A program made the translations under genes and the position numbers. From Chloroflexota bacterium (GTDB lineage Bacteria; Chloroflexota; UBA11872), in NCBI GenBank assembly GCA_022824495.1, contig JAJDZU010000012.1:186001-250000 (forward strand): a DNA stretch of 64,000 nt, in the 5' to 3' direction. Positions 32,637 through 42,026 of the stretch are shown piece by piece. The notes below the pieces were generated by a model. That model made no database searches, was not told where the DNA came from, and was given only the letters and a program-made list of their open reading frames with translations. How positions within the stretch are numbered: the stretch's first letter is position 1; each line of letters starts with the position of its first letter.

Positions 32637-34241
32637 GTGATCGGATTGCGCCCTTCGGGTCGCCAACCCGCATTCGACCGCGTCGTCACGGCGGCTGAGA
32701 TGCGCACCCTTGAAGCCCAGGCGCCGCCCGGCGTCAATCTCATGCGAAACGCCGGCCACGCCATCGCGGCCGCCATCCTGCGGAACACCGGTTCGCTCGG
32801 TGCCCGTTCCGTCGTGGTTCTGGTCGGTCCGGGCGACAATGGTGGTGATGCGCTTATTGCCGCTGCACGTCTCGCCGCGGCTGGCGCGCGTGTCACCGCC
32901 TGGGCCTCCCGCCAGCGTCCAGACGACGCGCTCGTAACGGCTGCAATCGCTCGTGGCGTTCGCTGGCGCGTCTGGAGCAGCGAGCCGCGTCCGCTCGCCG
33001 ATGACGTTCGTCAGGCGTCCTGCATCGTCGACGGACTCCTGGGCATCGGCAGCAGCCCACCCTTGCGCGGTCCCATCGCCGAGGTACTGGCTGCTCTGCC
33101 GGCTGGGACCGGGCAAATGCGCTTCGCCGTCGACATTCCCACTGGAATCGACGCCGACACCGGCGCCGTCGACCAGTCGGCGTTTCGAGCCGACGTAACG
33201 CTGGCTACCGGTCCCCTGAAAATTGGCGCGCTCCTCCACCCCGCCATTGAATTCGCCGGCCGCCAGATCGAGCTCGACATCGGACTCCCCGCCCAGTCGT
33301 ATGCGCCGCTTCGAACCTCGCGCATCAGCGCCCGCACGGCGCGTCGTCTGTTGCCCGTGCGCCCGCTGGATGGCCATAAGGGCACCTTTGGACGTCTGGC
33401 CATCGTGGCCGGCTCATCGCGATATCGTGGGGCGGCCGCGCTCGCCACCGTCGCCGCCCTACGCGCCGGGGCCGGACTGGTCACCCTCGCGTCGGTCGAG
33501 CCCGCCTGCGCCGCTACCGCCGCCAGAGCGCCGGCCGCAACGTTCGTGCCGCTTCCAAGCACACCGTCGGGCCAGCTACAGGCCAGTCCCGCCGCCGTCG
33601 CGGCATCGTTGGCTCAACCCAACGCGCTCTTGGTCGGTCCTGGTCTGGGCCGCAGTGAGTCGGGTGATGCGCTCGTCTATGGCCTGATTGACACGCTGTC
33701 GGACACGCCAATGGTCATCGATGCCGACGGTCTCAACGCACTGGCGGACCGTGCGGATGGCCTGGAAGCGCTCGGTCCCGGATGCGTGCTCACCCCGCAC
33801 CCGGGCGAACTCGCGCGGCTCCTGCGACTGGGTACGGCGCCCGAAGGCCGTGAACGGCTGGCGGCTGCCAGGGACCTGGCTACCCGAACGCGGGCCATCG
33901 TCGTGTCGAAGGGCTCACCGACGTTCGTTTGCGTCGATTCGCGGGTGCGGATCCTCGCCCGTCCCAACCCCGCCCTGGCCGCCGCGGGCTCCGGCGACGT
34001 GCTGGCCGGCGCCATCGCCTCATTGTTGGCCCAGGGACTCCCGGCCGCGGACGCGGCCACCCTGGGCGTCTGGGTCCACAGCCGCGCGGCTCGAATCGCC
34101 GGCGGCCGGGACGATCGCGGCGTGCCGATGGAACAGGTCGCGGCCGCCGTGGGAGCGGCCGTCAACCTGAGGCGCGGGAGATCGCGACGCGGCCCCTGGC
34201 GAAGGCGCCGCCGGCGCCGGCGTCAATCGGGTGCGCCGTAG
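32637..34241 (+). CDS. Bifunctional NAD(P)H-hydrate epimerase / dehydratase
   Basis: A 534-residue fusion that repairs damaged NAD(P)H hydrates. The N-terminal YjeF-type epimerase domain (about 1-215) shows VVLVGPGDNGGDALIAARLA-like sequence and VDIPTGIDADTGAV. The C-terminal ribokinase-like dehydratase (about 235-520) has KGTFGRLAIVAGSSRYRGAA, LLVGPGLGRSESGDAL, VIDADGLNAL, VLTPHPGELARLL and NPALAAAGSGDVLAGAIASL. The last 20 residues are an Arg-rich tail outside the fold. GTG 32637 is six bases after acpS. The acpS-nnr order is widespread in bacteria. Confidence 0.93.
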   Translation: MIGLRPSGRQPAFDRVVTAAEMRTLEAQAPPGVNLMRNAGHAIAAAILRNTGSLGARSVVVLVGPGDNGGDALIAAARLAAAGARVTAWASRQRPDDALVTAAIARGVRWRVWSSEPRPLADDVRQASCIVDGLLGIGSSPPLRGPIAEVLAALPAGTGQMRFAVDIPTGIDADTGAVDQSAFRADVTLATGPLKIGALLHPAIEFAGRQIELDIGLPAQSYAPLRTSRISARTARRLLPVRPLDGHKGTFGRLAIVAGSSRYRGAAALATVAALRAGAGLVTLASVEPACAATAARAPAATFVPLPSTPSGQLQASPAAVAASLAQPNALLVGPGLGRSESGDALVYGLIDTLSDTPMVIDADGLNALADRADGLEALGPGCVLTPHPGELARLLRLGTAPEGRERLAAARDLATRTRAIVVSKGSPTFVCVDSRVRILARPNPALAAAGSGDVLAGAIASLLAQGLPAADAATLGVWVHSRAARIAGGRDDRGVPMEQVAAAVGAAVNLRRGRSRRGPWRRRRRRRRQSGAP

Positions 34242-34708
34242 GTTTCCCACAGCTCGGTAACCAGCGACTCCGCCGTCTCGTGCTCAAACCCCCGCCGAAC
34301 CAGGAACGCGCCTAGTCGCTGCCTGAACTCAACAAACGCGCGGCCATGCAGCTTGCGCGCCTGTTGCTCCGCCACCGGCCGCGCAACCTCAAGCTCGTCG
34401 CCGTAACCTGCCTCTAAAGCGCACGAGGCCACTTCCGCGCTGACGCCCTTTGCGTCCAATTCCTCCGCCACCAGCCGCCGCCCGCGAGCCCGGCGTTCGG
34501 TTCGAGCTCGGATGACCGCCGCCGCGAACTCCACATCGTTGACGTAGCCCAACTCACGCAATCGCTCCAGCACGCCTTCGACAGCCTCGGCGTCCACGCC
34601 TCGCGCATCCAGCCGACGACGCACCTCCGCTTCCGATCGCGAGCGCGACGCCAGAAACCGCAGGGCAATGGTCATTGGATCGGCGCGTCGGCCGCGACGA
34701 GCCGGCAT
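34223..34708 (-). CDS. recX: Regulatory protein RecX
   Basis: A 161-residue helical-repeat protein that modulates RecA filaments. Repeated three-helix motifs read ALRFLASRSRSEAEVRRRLD, GVLERLRELGYVNDVEFAAA, VIRARTERRARGRRLVAEEL and FLVRRGFEHETAESLVTELW. Start ATG 34708 is chosen; the frame is open to 34759, inside plsY. recA is not in the window. Its 3' end overlaps that of the NAD(P)HX repair gene by 19 bases tail to tail. Confidence 0.85.
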   Translation of the reverse strand: MPARRGRRADPMTIALRFLASRSRSEAEVRRRLDARGVDAEAVEGVLERLRELGYVNDVEFAAAVIRARTERRARGRRLVAEELDAKGVSAEVASCALEAGYGDELEVARPVAEQQARKLHGRAFVEFRQRLGAFLVRRGFEHETAESLVTELWETYGAPD

Positions 34709-34721
34709 CAGGGGCGCTGGC

Positions 34722-35390
34722 TCAGTCCCCGCCCTGGTCGCTTGAACCGCGGCTGCCAATCAGCTCCGGCCACGGAGCCAGGCGCCGCTCCGTACCGGCG
34801 AACAAACGTTGCAGATTGTCCAGGTGCTGTGACGTGAGAAACACCACGAAGATTGCCACCAGCGTCACGTGGAAGCCGGTCACGCCAAGGCCCAGGGCAT
34901 AGAACACGATCGCTCCCACCAGGAATCCAAGAGCCCCGACCAGGGATCCCAGCGAGACATAGCGTCCGATCGCAACCGTGGCCAGACCAACCGGGAATCC
35001 AACAAGGGCCGCGAGCGGCGCCAGGGCAATCACCGCCCCGGCGCTCGTCGCCACCCCGCGGCCGCCGCGCAGGCCAATAAAGATCGACCAGTTGTGTCCG
35101 ACCGCCGTGAGCACGGCCACGATCAACGGAACCAGTTGCAGGTCGCCAACCAGGATCCGGGCGACCAGCGTCGGCAGAAATCCCTTCAGCATGTCGCCCA
35201 GAAACACAATCACCGCCGCGCCGCGACCGACCGTTCGGTACACGTTGGTCGCGCCCGAGCGTCGGCTGCCGTGCTCGAAGATGTTTATGCCAAAACCGAC
35301 GCGGCACACCAGCCAGCCCATTGGCACCGCGCCCAGCAGGTACGCACCGACCAAAAGGCCAACGACCTGTACGGCTTGGATCGTAGTCAC
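34722..35390 (-). CDS. plsY: Acyl-phosphate glycerol-3-phosphate acyltransferase PlsY
   Basis: A 222-residue membrane enzyme that makes lysophosphatidate from acyl-phosphate and glycerol 3-phosphate. The three conserved motifs are present: HGSRRSGATNVYRTVG, VGHNWSIFIGLRGGRGVATS and the C-terminal membrane stretch ending in SQHLDNLQRLFAGTE. Five or more hydrophobic helices are visible. It partly resembles the usual PlsX-PlsY route, though no plsX is here. recX follows on the same strand. Confidence 0.95.
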   Translation of the reverse strand: MTTIQAVQVVGLLVGAYLLGAVPMGWLVCRVGFGINIFEHGSRRSGATNVYRTVGRGAAVIVFLGDMLKGFLPTLVARILVGDLQLVPLIVAVLTAVGHNWSIFIGLRGGRGVATSAGAVIALAPLAALVGFPVGLATVAIGRYVSLGSLVGALGFLVGAIVFYALGLGVTGFHVTLVAIFVVFLTSQHLDNLQRLFAGTERRLAPWPELIGSRGSSDQGGD

Positions 35391-35469
35391 CGGGAGCGCC
35401 CCACAACCCGACGATATTGGGCCAGCTTCGGCCCGCCTCGTCCCGCTGTCAAACCGGAAACGCGAACCC

Positions 35470-36825
35470 TCAGGACGACTGCAAACTCAGCCGCATCGGC
35501 GTACCGTCAAAGCCAAACTCCTGCCGCAGTCCGTTCTCCAGGTACCGCACGTAGCTCCGGTGTACGTGATCGGGATTCGAAAAGAAGAGCGCGAACTCCG
35601 GCGGTGCGGTGCCGGTCTGCGTCGCGTACTTGAACCGCGCAACTCGACCGCGCCGTGAAGGCAGGTCGCGTCGGCCCACCCACGCCCGCAGGAACGAGTT
35701 CAGTCGTGAGGTTTGGATGCGTTGCTGCCGAATCCGATGAATCTCCAGCGCCATCGGCAGCACATGATCCAGGTTGCGGCCCGTCTTGGCGGAGATCCGG
35801 GCCAGCGGACTCTGCGGCAGGAAATGGAAGATGCGCGCCAGGTGATGCTCCACCCGCGCCACCTCTTCCTTTCCGCGCACCAGGTCCCACTTGTTGGCCG
35901 CAACCGTCACACCCTTGCCGGCGTCCAGCACAAAGCCCGCCACGTGGGCATCCTGCTGGGTCGGCCCTTCGAACGCGTCGATCACCACGACGCCCACGTC
36001 GGCGTGCTGCATCGAACGCATCGCCCGCAGCACGCTGTGCTGCTCGATGCCGCGCTCGATGTGACCACGACGCCGGATGCCGGCCGTGTCCACCAGCCAG
36101 ACCTCGTTGCCCTCCCACTCGACCAGCGTGTCCACGCTGTCGCGCGTGGTCCCGGGCGCGTCGTGCACCAACGCCCGCGACTCGCCAAGCAGCGCATTCA
36201 GCAGGGATGACTTCCCCACGTTCGGTCGCCCCACGATGGCAATGCGGGGCCGCGTATCCGCCGCGGCCCGATAGTCGTCACCCGGCAGGCGCTCGGCTAT
36301 GGCATCAAGCAGATCGCCGGTTGCCGTTCCGTGCATGGCGGAGATCGCCATCGGATCGCCCAACCCCAGCGCGTAAAACTCGGGAACGCTGTCTCGATGC
36401 TGAGGCGCGTCTACCTTATTTACCACGAGCAGGTACGGGATTCCCGCCCGCAGCACTTCGCGCGCCACCGCCAGGTCGAGTTCGGTTGGTCCCGTCGTCG
36501 CGTCCGTCACAATCAGGGCCAGGTCGGCCTCTGCCGCCGCCAGCCGCGCCTGCGCTTCCGCGTGCGCGGCCACCGGCGCCGGGTCGCGCCAGGCGATGCC
36601 CGCCGTATCCACGATTGCCAGACCGCGCCCCCGCCACTCGATTTCGCCGTAAATGCGGTCCCGCGTCGTCCCCGGCTCGTCGGCCACCACCGCCACCCGC
36701 GAGCCCATCAGTCGATTGAACAGCGTGGACTTGCCGACGTTCGGACGGCCCACGATCGCCACCAGCGCCGCGCCGCCGGCCACCGCCGTGACTGTGCTCG
36801 AACCGCCGCGGCCTCCGTCAGCCAT
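35470..36825 (-). CDS. der: Ribosome-assembly GTPase Der (EngA)
   Basis: A 451-residue tandem GTPase that helps assemble the 50S subunit. G domain 1 begins VAIVGRPNVGKSTLFNRL with IVDTAG and NKVD motifs. G domain 2 begins IAIVGRPNVGKSSLLNALLG with LVDTAGIRRRG and ANKWD. The C-terminal KH-like domain ends ALFFSNPDHVHRSYVRYLEN. Start ATG 36825 overlaps the plsC stop by eight bases; the frame stays open upstream but only as a shadow of plsC. The N-terminal ten residues are Gly-rich and not conserved. Confidence 0.96.
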   Translation of the reverse strand: MADGGRGGSSTVTAVAGGAALVAIVGRPNVGKSTLFNRLMGSRVAVVADEPGTTRDRIYGEIEWRGRGLAIVDTAGIAWRDPAPVAAHAEAQARLAAAEADLALIVTDATTGPTELDLAVAREVLRAGIPYLLVVNKVDAPQHRDSVPEFYALGLGDPMAISAMHGTATGDLLDAIAERLPGDDYRAAADTRPRIAIVGRPNVGKSSLLNALLGESRALVHDAPGTTRDSVDTLVEWEGNEVWLVDTAGIRRRGHIERGIEQHSVLRAMRSMQHADVGVVVIDAFEGPTQQDAHVAGFVLDAGKGVTVAANKWDLVRGKEEVARVEHHLARIFHFLPQSPLARISAKTGRNLDHVLPMALEIHRIRQQRIQTSRLNSFLRAWVGRRDLPSRRGRVARFKYATQTGTAPPEFALFFSNPDHVHRSYVRYLENGLRQEFGFDGTPMRLSLQSS

Positions 36826-37489
36826 ACGGTCCCCGGTAGCTCGGCGGCAGATTCGCGGAAATTGCCCGCATGATCGTCTCGCCCGCCGCCTGCAGCTCGT
36901 CAGCGGGAATCCGGCCCGGTCGACGTCCCAACGCCAGCGGTTCGCCAACCCGGAGATTCACCGGCATTCGGCCCTTCGTGAGCCGCCGCCGCCAGGAGAA
37001 CGCTTCCGTGCCCCAGATCGACACCGGAACCACTGGGGTGCCCAGCTTCATGGCCGCGTACGCCGCCCCCGGTTGCGGCCGGCGCAACTTTGCATCCCGG
37101 CTGCGCGTGCCCTCCGGATACATCATCATGGCTTTGCCGCTGCGCAGAATGCGCAGCATCTGCCGCACCGCCGGCAGATCCATCCCATCGCGGTTTACCG
37201 GTAACACGCCCCACGCGCGGCACAACCACCCAACCGTCGGCGATTCCACCACTTCCCGCTTCGCCATGAAGGTCAGGTAGCGCCGCACGTACGAGCCCGT
37301 CAGGATCGGATCGAACTGCGTGAAGTGGTTCGACGCCACGATGATTGCGCCTTTCTCCGGCACCCGCTCAACCCCCTCCACGCGCACCCGAAACAGGAAC
37401 GGAAACACGACAAAGCGGCCCAGCAGCTGCCAGAACGAATAGATCGTCGTGATGATCCACGGCGGTTCCCAGCTTGAGTCCCGTCGCAT
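36818..37489 (-). CDS. plsC: 1-acyl-sn-glycerol-3-phosphate acyltransferase
   Basis: A 223-residue acyltransferase that makes phosphatidate. The catalytic HX4D box is SNHFTQFDPI. The substrate motif is YPEGTRSRD, and the family block VPVSIWGTEA follows. A hydrophobic N-terminus (IITTIYSFWQLLGRFVVFPF) should hold it at the membrane. ATG 37489 lies one base after the cmk stop. The frame is also open upstream to 37576, but that part is a shadow of cmk. The order cmk-plsC-der matches a known arrangement in other bacteria. Confidence 0.92.
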   Translation of the reverse strand: MRRDSSWEPPWIITTIYSFWQLLGRFVVFPFLFRVRVEGVERVPEKGAIIVASNHFTQFDPILTGSYVRRYLTFMAKREVVESPTVGWLCRAWGVLPVNRDGMDLPAVRQMLRILRSGKAMMMYPEGTRSRDAKLRRPQPGAAYAAMKLGTPVVPVSIWGTEAFSWRRRLTKGRMPVNLRVGEPLALGRRPGRIPADELQAAGETIMRAISANLPPSYRGPYG

Positions 37490-37490
37490 T

Positions 37491-38183
37491 TCAGTCCCGG
37501 CCGTCCAGGCCGCGCTCGCGCAGGAGCGTCTCGATCTGCGTGACGACGTCCACCGGTCCGGAGTCGGCGGAATCAATCCACACCGCGTCGTCGGCTGCCG
37601 CCAACGGCGCGTCCGTACGCGTACTGTCGATCCGGTCTCGCGTCTCCAGCAAGCCTCGCACGCTGGCCAGATCGATACACTCTCCGTCCTCCTGCCGCTG
37701 CTTCCATTTGCGGCGGGCGCGGGTTTCCAGCGGCGCGTCCAGATACACCTTCAACTCGGCCTCGGGCCAGACCACTGTGCCAATGTCGCGCCCCAGGGCA
37801 ACCACGGCGCCTTGCCCAATCACCCGACGCTGCTCGCCCAGCAAGTGCGCGCGGACTTCCGGCAGCCGCGATACATCCGAGACAACGGCCTCCACCCTGG
37901 CGCTGTACACACCCTTGGTAACGTCTTCGCCCTCGGACAGCACCCGCGTGCGATATGCGCCGTCGGCCTCCGGACGGAATGCCAGGTTCAGATTCGCGAT
38001 CGCCGCCAGCACCTCGTCGGCGTTCGCCGGGTCTGCGCCCGCCCGCAGCGCCGCCAGCGCCGCCGCGCGGTAGAACAGCCCGCTATCCACGCACACGTAC
38101 CCGCATCGCTCGGCAAGCAACTGTCCGACTGTGCTTTTCCCCGACCCAACGGGTCCATCGATCGTAACGACCGGCGCTGACAT
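37491..38183 (-). CDS. cmk: Cytidylate kinase
   Basis: A 230-residue nucleotide kinase that phosphorylates CMP and dCMP. The P-loop is VTIDGPVGSGKSTVGQLLAE. The NMP-binding part reads YVCVDSGLFYRAAALAAL. Later blocks are GRDIGTVVWPEAELKVYLDA and LETRARRKWKQRQEDG. The family motif usually reads DTGAMYRA; here it is DSGLFYRA. The start is ATG 38183 or GTG 38195. It is the first gene of the cmk-plsC-der operon. Confidence 0.93.
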   Translation of the reverse strand: MSAPVVTIDGPVGSGKSTVGQLLAERCGYVCVDSGLFYRAAALAALRAGADPANADEVLAAIANLNLAFRPEADGAYRTRVLSEGEDVTKGVYSARVEAVVSDVSRLPEVRAHLLGEQRRVIGQGAVVALGRDIGTVVWPEAELKVYLDAPLETRARRKWKQRQEDGECIDLASVRGLLETRDRIDSTRTDAPLAAADDAVWIDSADSGPVDVVTQIETLLRERGLDGRD

Positions 38184-38226
38184 AAGGCGCACCAATCCAA
38201 ATGACGGTTTCGGGGAACGGTCTGCC

Positions 38227-38232
38227 AGTATA
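38227..38232 (-). promoter_or_regulatory. Predicted -10 box of the cmk-plsC-der operon
   Basis: On the minus strand TATACT lies 32-44 bases upstream of the two possible cmk starts, within TTTTTATACTGG. Upstream on the same strand is an 8-base direct repeat (GAGTCTGT, ten bases apart) in the place of the -35 region. Confidence 0.4.
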
Positions 38233-38408
38233 AAAACAGACTCTCACAGACTCGCCTTTCCCAACTGAGCCCGTATCCAGGGCTATATTCCGGCCACGGG
38301 CGCCGTGAGTCTGACGCGCGGCGAGCTGTGTGCCAGCTTCCCACCACCCATCATTCGGCCATTCCGTCGCCTACACTCAAATCATGCTCGTTACTCGACG
38401 CACTCCCC

Positions 38409-40037
38409 GTGCCTGACGTAACCGTCGCCGAGGTCATTGCCTCCTATCTTGCCCAACAAGGCGTCGTTCGCGCCTACGGCGTCACCGGTGGCGAGATGCT
38501 GCCCGTGCTCGACGCCCTGCAGCGCCGCGGGATTGAATTCGTCCTTACCCATCACGAGGCCGCCGCCGCCTACATGGCCGACACCGAGGGCCAACTGACC
38601 GGCCGCCCCGGCGTTTGCGTCGGCACGCTTGGACCCGGGGCCGCCAACCTCTTCGCGGGCCTCGCCCAGGCCACCCTGGAACGCTCCCCGGTACTCGGCA
38701 TTTCGGCTGACGTAACGCCCGAGGAAGCCGCCGGGCAGCGGCATCAGGTCTTTAACATTCCCGGAGCCATGGCGCCAGCCGTCAAGTACAGCGCGCGCGT
38801 CAGCCCCGAGAATGTGGGCGCCGTGCTCCCCGCCGCCTGGTCCGCAGCCACCAACGGCATGCCTGGCGCGGCGCACGTGTCGGTGCCGAGTTCAGTCGCC
38901 ACACTCCCGGCCGCAACCCAGCCTGGCGGAGCGACCAGGGCCGTTGCGGCATCGCCAGCCGTGCCGGCGGAGCTTGGCGAGATCGAGCAGCGGCTGGCGC
39001 AAGCGACGCAACCCGTTGCTGTAATGGGCCTGGAAGCCCGATCAGCCGCGATCGCCAGGAACTTTGCCCAGTTGGTGGCCCGTGCCGACATTCCCGTCGT
39101 CACCCAGGTCAAGGCACGCGGCTGGTTCCCTGGCGACCACCGGCTCCACGCCGGCACCCTGGCGTCCTACGGCTCTCGCGGCGTGTTCGAGCTGATTCAA
39201 TCCGCCGACCTGGTGCTGGGCGTCGGCATGGACGGCGTGGATCTCATCTGGCCCTGGGACGGCCCGGCAGGCTTCAACCTCACCGCCTACGACCTCGAGG
39301 ACGGCTCGCTGCCGCACACGCCCATCGTTGGCGATGTAGCCGCCATGCTGGAGCGTCTGGCTGCCGTGGACCGGCCCGCGAATCGCCTAAGCGCGGCTGA
39401 CCGCGCCTCGCAAGCCCGTGGCGCCGCTCGAGCGGACCTCCGGGCCGGTCCTCCCGGCACCGATCACCCGGCTGACGCCCCATCCGACGGCATCGCCGTC
39501 GACCCGCTCTTTCAGGCCATCCGGGCCGCCGCTCCATCCGACACCGCCCTCATCTCCGATGTCGGCATGCACAAGCTCTATCTCGCCCAGTACTGGGACG
39601 CGCCGGCGCCCAACACCTACTTCGTGGCCAACGGGCTCTCCGGCATGGGCTGGGCGCTGCCCAGCGCCTTGGGCTTCAAGCTCACGCGCCCCGACACACC
39701 CGCCTTGGCCGTTACTGGCGACGGCGGCGCACTCATGTTCGCCGGCGAACTCGGAACCCTGGCCCGTCTCAAGCCGCCTGGCCTCGTGTACCTCGTGCTC
39801 GTTGACGCCTCGCTTGCCCTTATTCGCCTCAAGGCTGAACAACTCGAACACGACCCCATGCCCAACGACTTCATTCCGCCCGACTTCGTGGCGCTGGCCC
39901 GCAGCTTCGGCCTCCAGGCAGAGCGCGTTGATTCCCCCGCCGTCGCCTCTACAGTGGTACGTGACGGCCTCTCGGCCTCGGAGCCGCTCGTAATCGAGGC
40001 GCCCATCGACTACGGCGCCTACCAGCGCATGACCTGA
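38409..40037 (+). CDS. Thiamine-diphosphate-dependent enzyme, acetolactate-synthase-like
   Basis: A 542-residue ThDP enzyme of the acetolactate synthase/decarboxylase superfamily. The N-terminal PYR domain has YGVTGGEMLPVLDAL and THHEAAAAYMADTEG with the catalytic Glu at about residue 50. The middle domain contains ATQPVAVMGLEARSA. The C-terminal PP domain has GLSGMGWALPSALGFK and VTGDGGALMFAGELGTLARL. The second half of the GDG motif, usually Asn-Asn, reads Asp-Ala (VLVDASLALI at about 463-472), so one metal ligand may be missing. No small ALS subunit or ilvC is nearby, so a valine pathway role is unlikely. The start is GTG 38409. Substrate unknown. Confidence 0.78.
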   Translation: MPDVTVAEVIASYLAQQGVVRAYGVTGGEMLPVLDALQRRGIEFVLTHHEAAAAYMADTEGQLTGRPGVCVGTLGPGAANLFAGLAQATLERSPVLGISADVTPEEAAGQRHQVFNIPGAMAPAVKYSARVSPENVGAVLPAAWSAATNGMPGAAHVSVPSSVATLPAATQPGGATRAVAASPAVPAELGEIEQRLAQATQPVAVMGLEARSAAIARNFAQLVARADIPVVTQVKARGWFPGDHRLHAGTLASYGSRGVFELIQSADLVLGVGMDGVDLIWPWDGPAGFNLTAYDLEDGSLPHTPIVGDVAAMLERLAAVDRPANRLSAADRASQARGAARADLRAGPPGTDHPADAPSDGIAVDPLFQAIRAAAPSDTALISDVGMHKLYLAQYWDAPAPNTYFVANGLSGMGWALPSALGFKLTRPDTPALAVTGDGGALMFAGELGTLARLKPPGLVYLVLVDASLALIRLKAEQLEHDPMPNDFIPPDFVALARSFGLQAERVDSPAVASTVVRDGLSASEPLVIEAPIDYGAYQRMT

Positions 40038-40066
40038 CCACGCAGCCGTATGCATCTAGAAACCTC

Positions 40067-41968
40067 GTGAACGCCGGCCGCCAACATCGCCGTCGCTGGC
40101 GTGGCCCCCTTCGCCTGCTGGCCTGCGCGGTGGCACTGGCGCTCGCCGTGGCGCCGCCTGCTGCGTCCTTTGCCGATGTACTGCCGCTCCAGACCGGCCA
40201 GACTATTCGGATCGAAGGCCAGGGCTGGGGCCACGGCGTCGGCATGTCCCAATGGGGCGCCCGCGGACGCGCCCTGGCCGGCCAGTCCGCCGACGACATC
40301 GTCCGCGCGTACTACACCGGCATCGATATCACCGATTCCCCAACCGATCAAACCCCCATCCGTGTACTGATCGACCGCAACTACCGGCCGGCGGCGATCG
40401 ACGGCTCCGCAGGCTCCTCCAACGGACTCGCTGGCGACATCGTGGGGATCGGCGGCCAGTGGGCCATCTCGGGTATCACCGACGCGCTGCCGCCCGGCGC
40501 CCGTCTGCGATTACTCGACCACCCGGGCGTGCACCGAATCACCGTTCGCCTGATCGACGCCGCGGGCGGGCACATGCGTGACTTCGACCTCCCCGGCCAA
40601 ATCGAGGTCGTCCCCCTCGAGCCCCACTCCCGCCTGCTGGTGCACTACAAGTACACCACCGAGGCCGAGGGCTTGCCCGGCCAGTACTACGACGTCTACC
40701 GCGGGTCCATACGCGTCTATCAGGACGCCGAAGGCCTGGTGGACACCGTGAACGTCGTAACGCTCGAGGACTACCTGCTTGGCGTCGTGCCGGCCGAAAT
40801 GCCGTACCACTGGCCCGCCGAGGCCCTCAAGGCCCAGGCCATGGCCGCCCGCACCTACGCGCTGATCAGCCTCGATCCGGGTAACGAGATCTTGGACGTC
40901 GTCGATACGACCCAGGACCAGGTCTATCTGGGCGTCAACCACGAGAAGCCGGAAACCACCGCCGCCGTTCAGGCCACCGCCCGCCGTGTATTGACCCATG
41001 CCGGCCAGCCCATCATTTCGTACTTCTTTAGCGCGTCAAACGGACGTACCGAGGCCAACGAGCACGTATTCGGCGGGCAACCGGTTCCGTATCTGCGCTC
41101 CGTCGTCGACGTCGATCCCGATGGCCGGCCCTGGGACGCCGACTCCCCGCTGAGCACCTGGTCCACCCCCGAATTTTCCGCCAGTCTCTTGCAGGGGCTC
41201 TACCAGGAATCGATCGGCACGCTCGAATCGCTGGACTTCAGCGACCGCTCACCGACCGGCCGATTGATCATCGTCGGTCTCAACGGCCAGCGCGGTCGTC
41301 AGACCATCAGCGCCTGGAACTTCGCCCTCCGCTTCAATCAGCGCACCCCACGGGAAGCCGGGCTGCTGTACAGCACGCGCTTTGCCATCGTGCGCAACTA
41401 TCCGCTGATCGAACGCGTCGAGCCCCTCAATCTGCCCGGGGGGCAGTCCATCTACTTCGACGAAACCGGCCACAACGTGCGCCACGGCTTCCTCAAATAC
41501 TTCAACGCCCGCGGCGGTGTGGCTGCCTTTGGGCTACCCCTCACCGAGGAGGTCGTCCAGAACGGCCGCACGGTCCAGTACTTCGAGCGCGCCCGCTTTG
41601 AATACCACCCCGAACTGGCCGGCACGCCTTACGAGACTCAGCTCGGGCTGCTCAACGACGCCCTCACCGCCCCGCGCCGCCCGTTCGCCGGCGACACCCC
41701 CTTCCCCACCGTGCCCGACCATCGCTACTTCCCCGAAACCGGCCACAGTGTCCACTTCGGTTTCCTCCAATTCTGGGAAACCCAGGGCGGCCTCGAACGC
41801 TTCGGCTACCCCATCTCCCAGGAAGTCGTCGAGCACGGCCGCACGGTCCAGCATTTCCAGCGCGTCCGGCTGGAGTGGCACCCGGATGCGCCGCCCGGCC
41901 AGCAGGTCCAAATAGCCAAAGTCGGCGCCGAATACATGCGCGCCTTCGGCCTCGCCCCGCCGATCTAG
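40067..41968 (+). CDS. Secreted SpoIID/LytB-domain protein with two C-terminal repeats
   Basis: A 633-residue secreted protein. The signal peptide is [20 protein letters not shown] with a likely cut after ASFA. The SpoIID signature [17 protein letters not shown] lies at about residues 52-68, before the SpoIID/LytB core [20 protein letters not shown] and [17 protein letters not shown]. SpoIID is a peptidoglycan lytic transglycosylase in sporulating Firmicutes; here a cell-wall role is only possible. Two related repeats follow, at about 462-530 ([33 protein letters not shown]) and 554-620 ([33 protein letters not shown]). I associate such repeats with Chloroflexota surface proteins. The start is GTG 40067. 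Confidence 0.85.
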   Translation: MNAGRQHRRRWRGPLRLLACAVALALAVAPPAASFADVLPLQTGQTIRIEGQGWGHGVGMSQWGARGRALAGQSADDIVRAYYTGIDITDSPTDQTPIRVLIDRNYRPAAIDGSAGSSNGLAGDIVGIGGQWAISGITDALPPGARLRLLDHPGVHRITVRLIDAAGGHMRDFDLPGQIEVVPLEPHSRLLVHYKYTTEAEGLPGQYYDVYRGSIRVYQDAEGLVDTVNVVTLEDYLLGVVPAEMPYHWPAEALKAQAMAARTYALISLDPGNEILDVVDTTQDQVYLGVNHEKPETTAAVQATARRVLTHAGQPIISYFFSASNGRTEANEHVFGGQPVPYLRSVVDVDPDGRPWDADSPLSTWSTPEFSASLLQGLYQESIGTLESLDFSDRSPTGRLIIVGLNGQRGRQTISAWNFALRFNQRTPREAGLLYSTRFAIVRNYPLIERVEPLNLPGGQSIYFDETGHNVRHGFLKYFNARGGVAAFGLPLTEEVVQNGRTVQYFERARFEYHPELAGTPYETQLGLLNDALTAPRRPFAGDTPFPTVPDHRYFPETGHSVHFGFLQFWETQGGLERFGYPISQEVVEHGRTVQHFQRVRLEWHPDAPPGQQVQIAKVGAEYMRAFGLAPPI

Positions 41969-41988
41969 GTCCGAACGTCCGCCGCCCC

Positions 41989-41994
41989 TATACT
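41989..41994 (+). promoter_or_regulatory. Predicted -10 box of thyX
   Basis: TATACT followed by CGCG, 32 bases before the thyX ATG. The ten bases are identical to those before yebC. No good -35 box is visible. Confidence 0.4.
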
Positions 41995-42026
41995 CGCGCC
42001 GCCCGCGCGCACGTCTGGACGGCCTC

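Noticed and set aside
35655..36719. Plus-strand open frame of 354 codons opposite der
   Set aside because: It is a Pro/Arg/Ser-rich shadow of the tandem GTPase gene.
38196..38408. Possible regulatory RNA or riboswitch between cmk and the ThDP gene
   Set aside because: Only a short direct repeat and -10-like strings are visible; no conserved stem-loop core typical of a thiamine or other riboswitch was seen.
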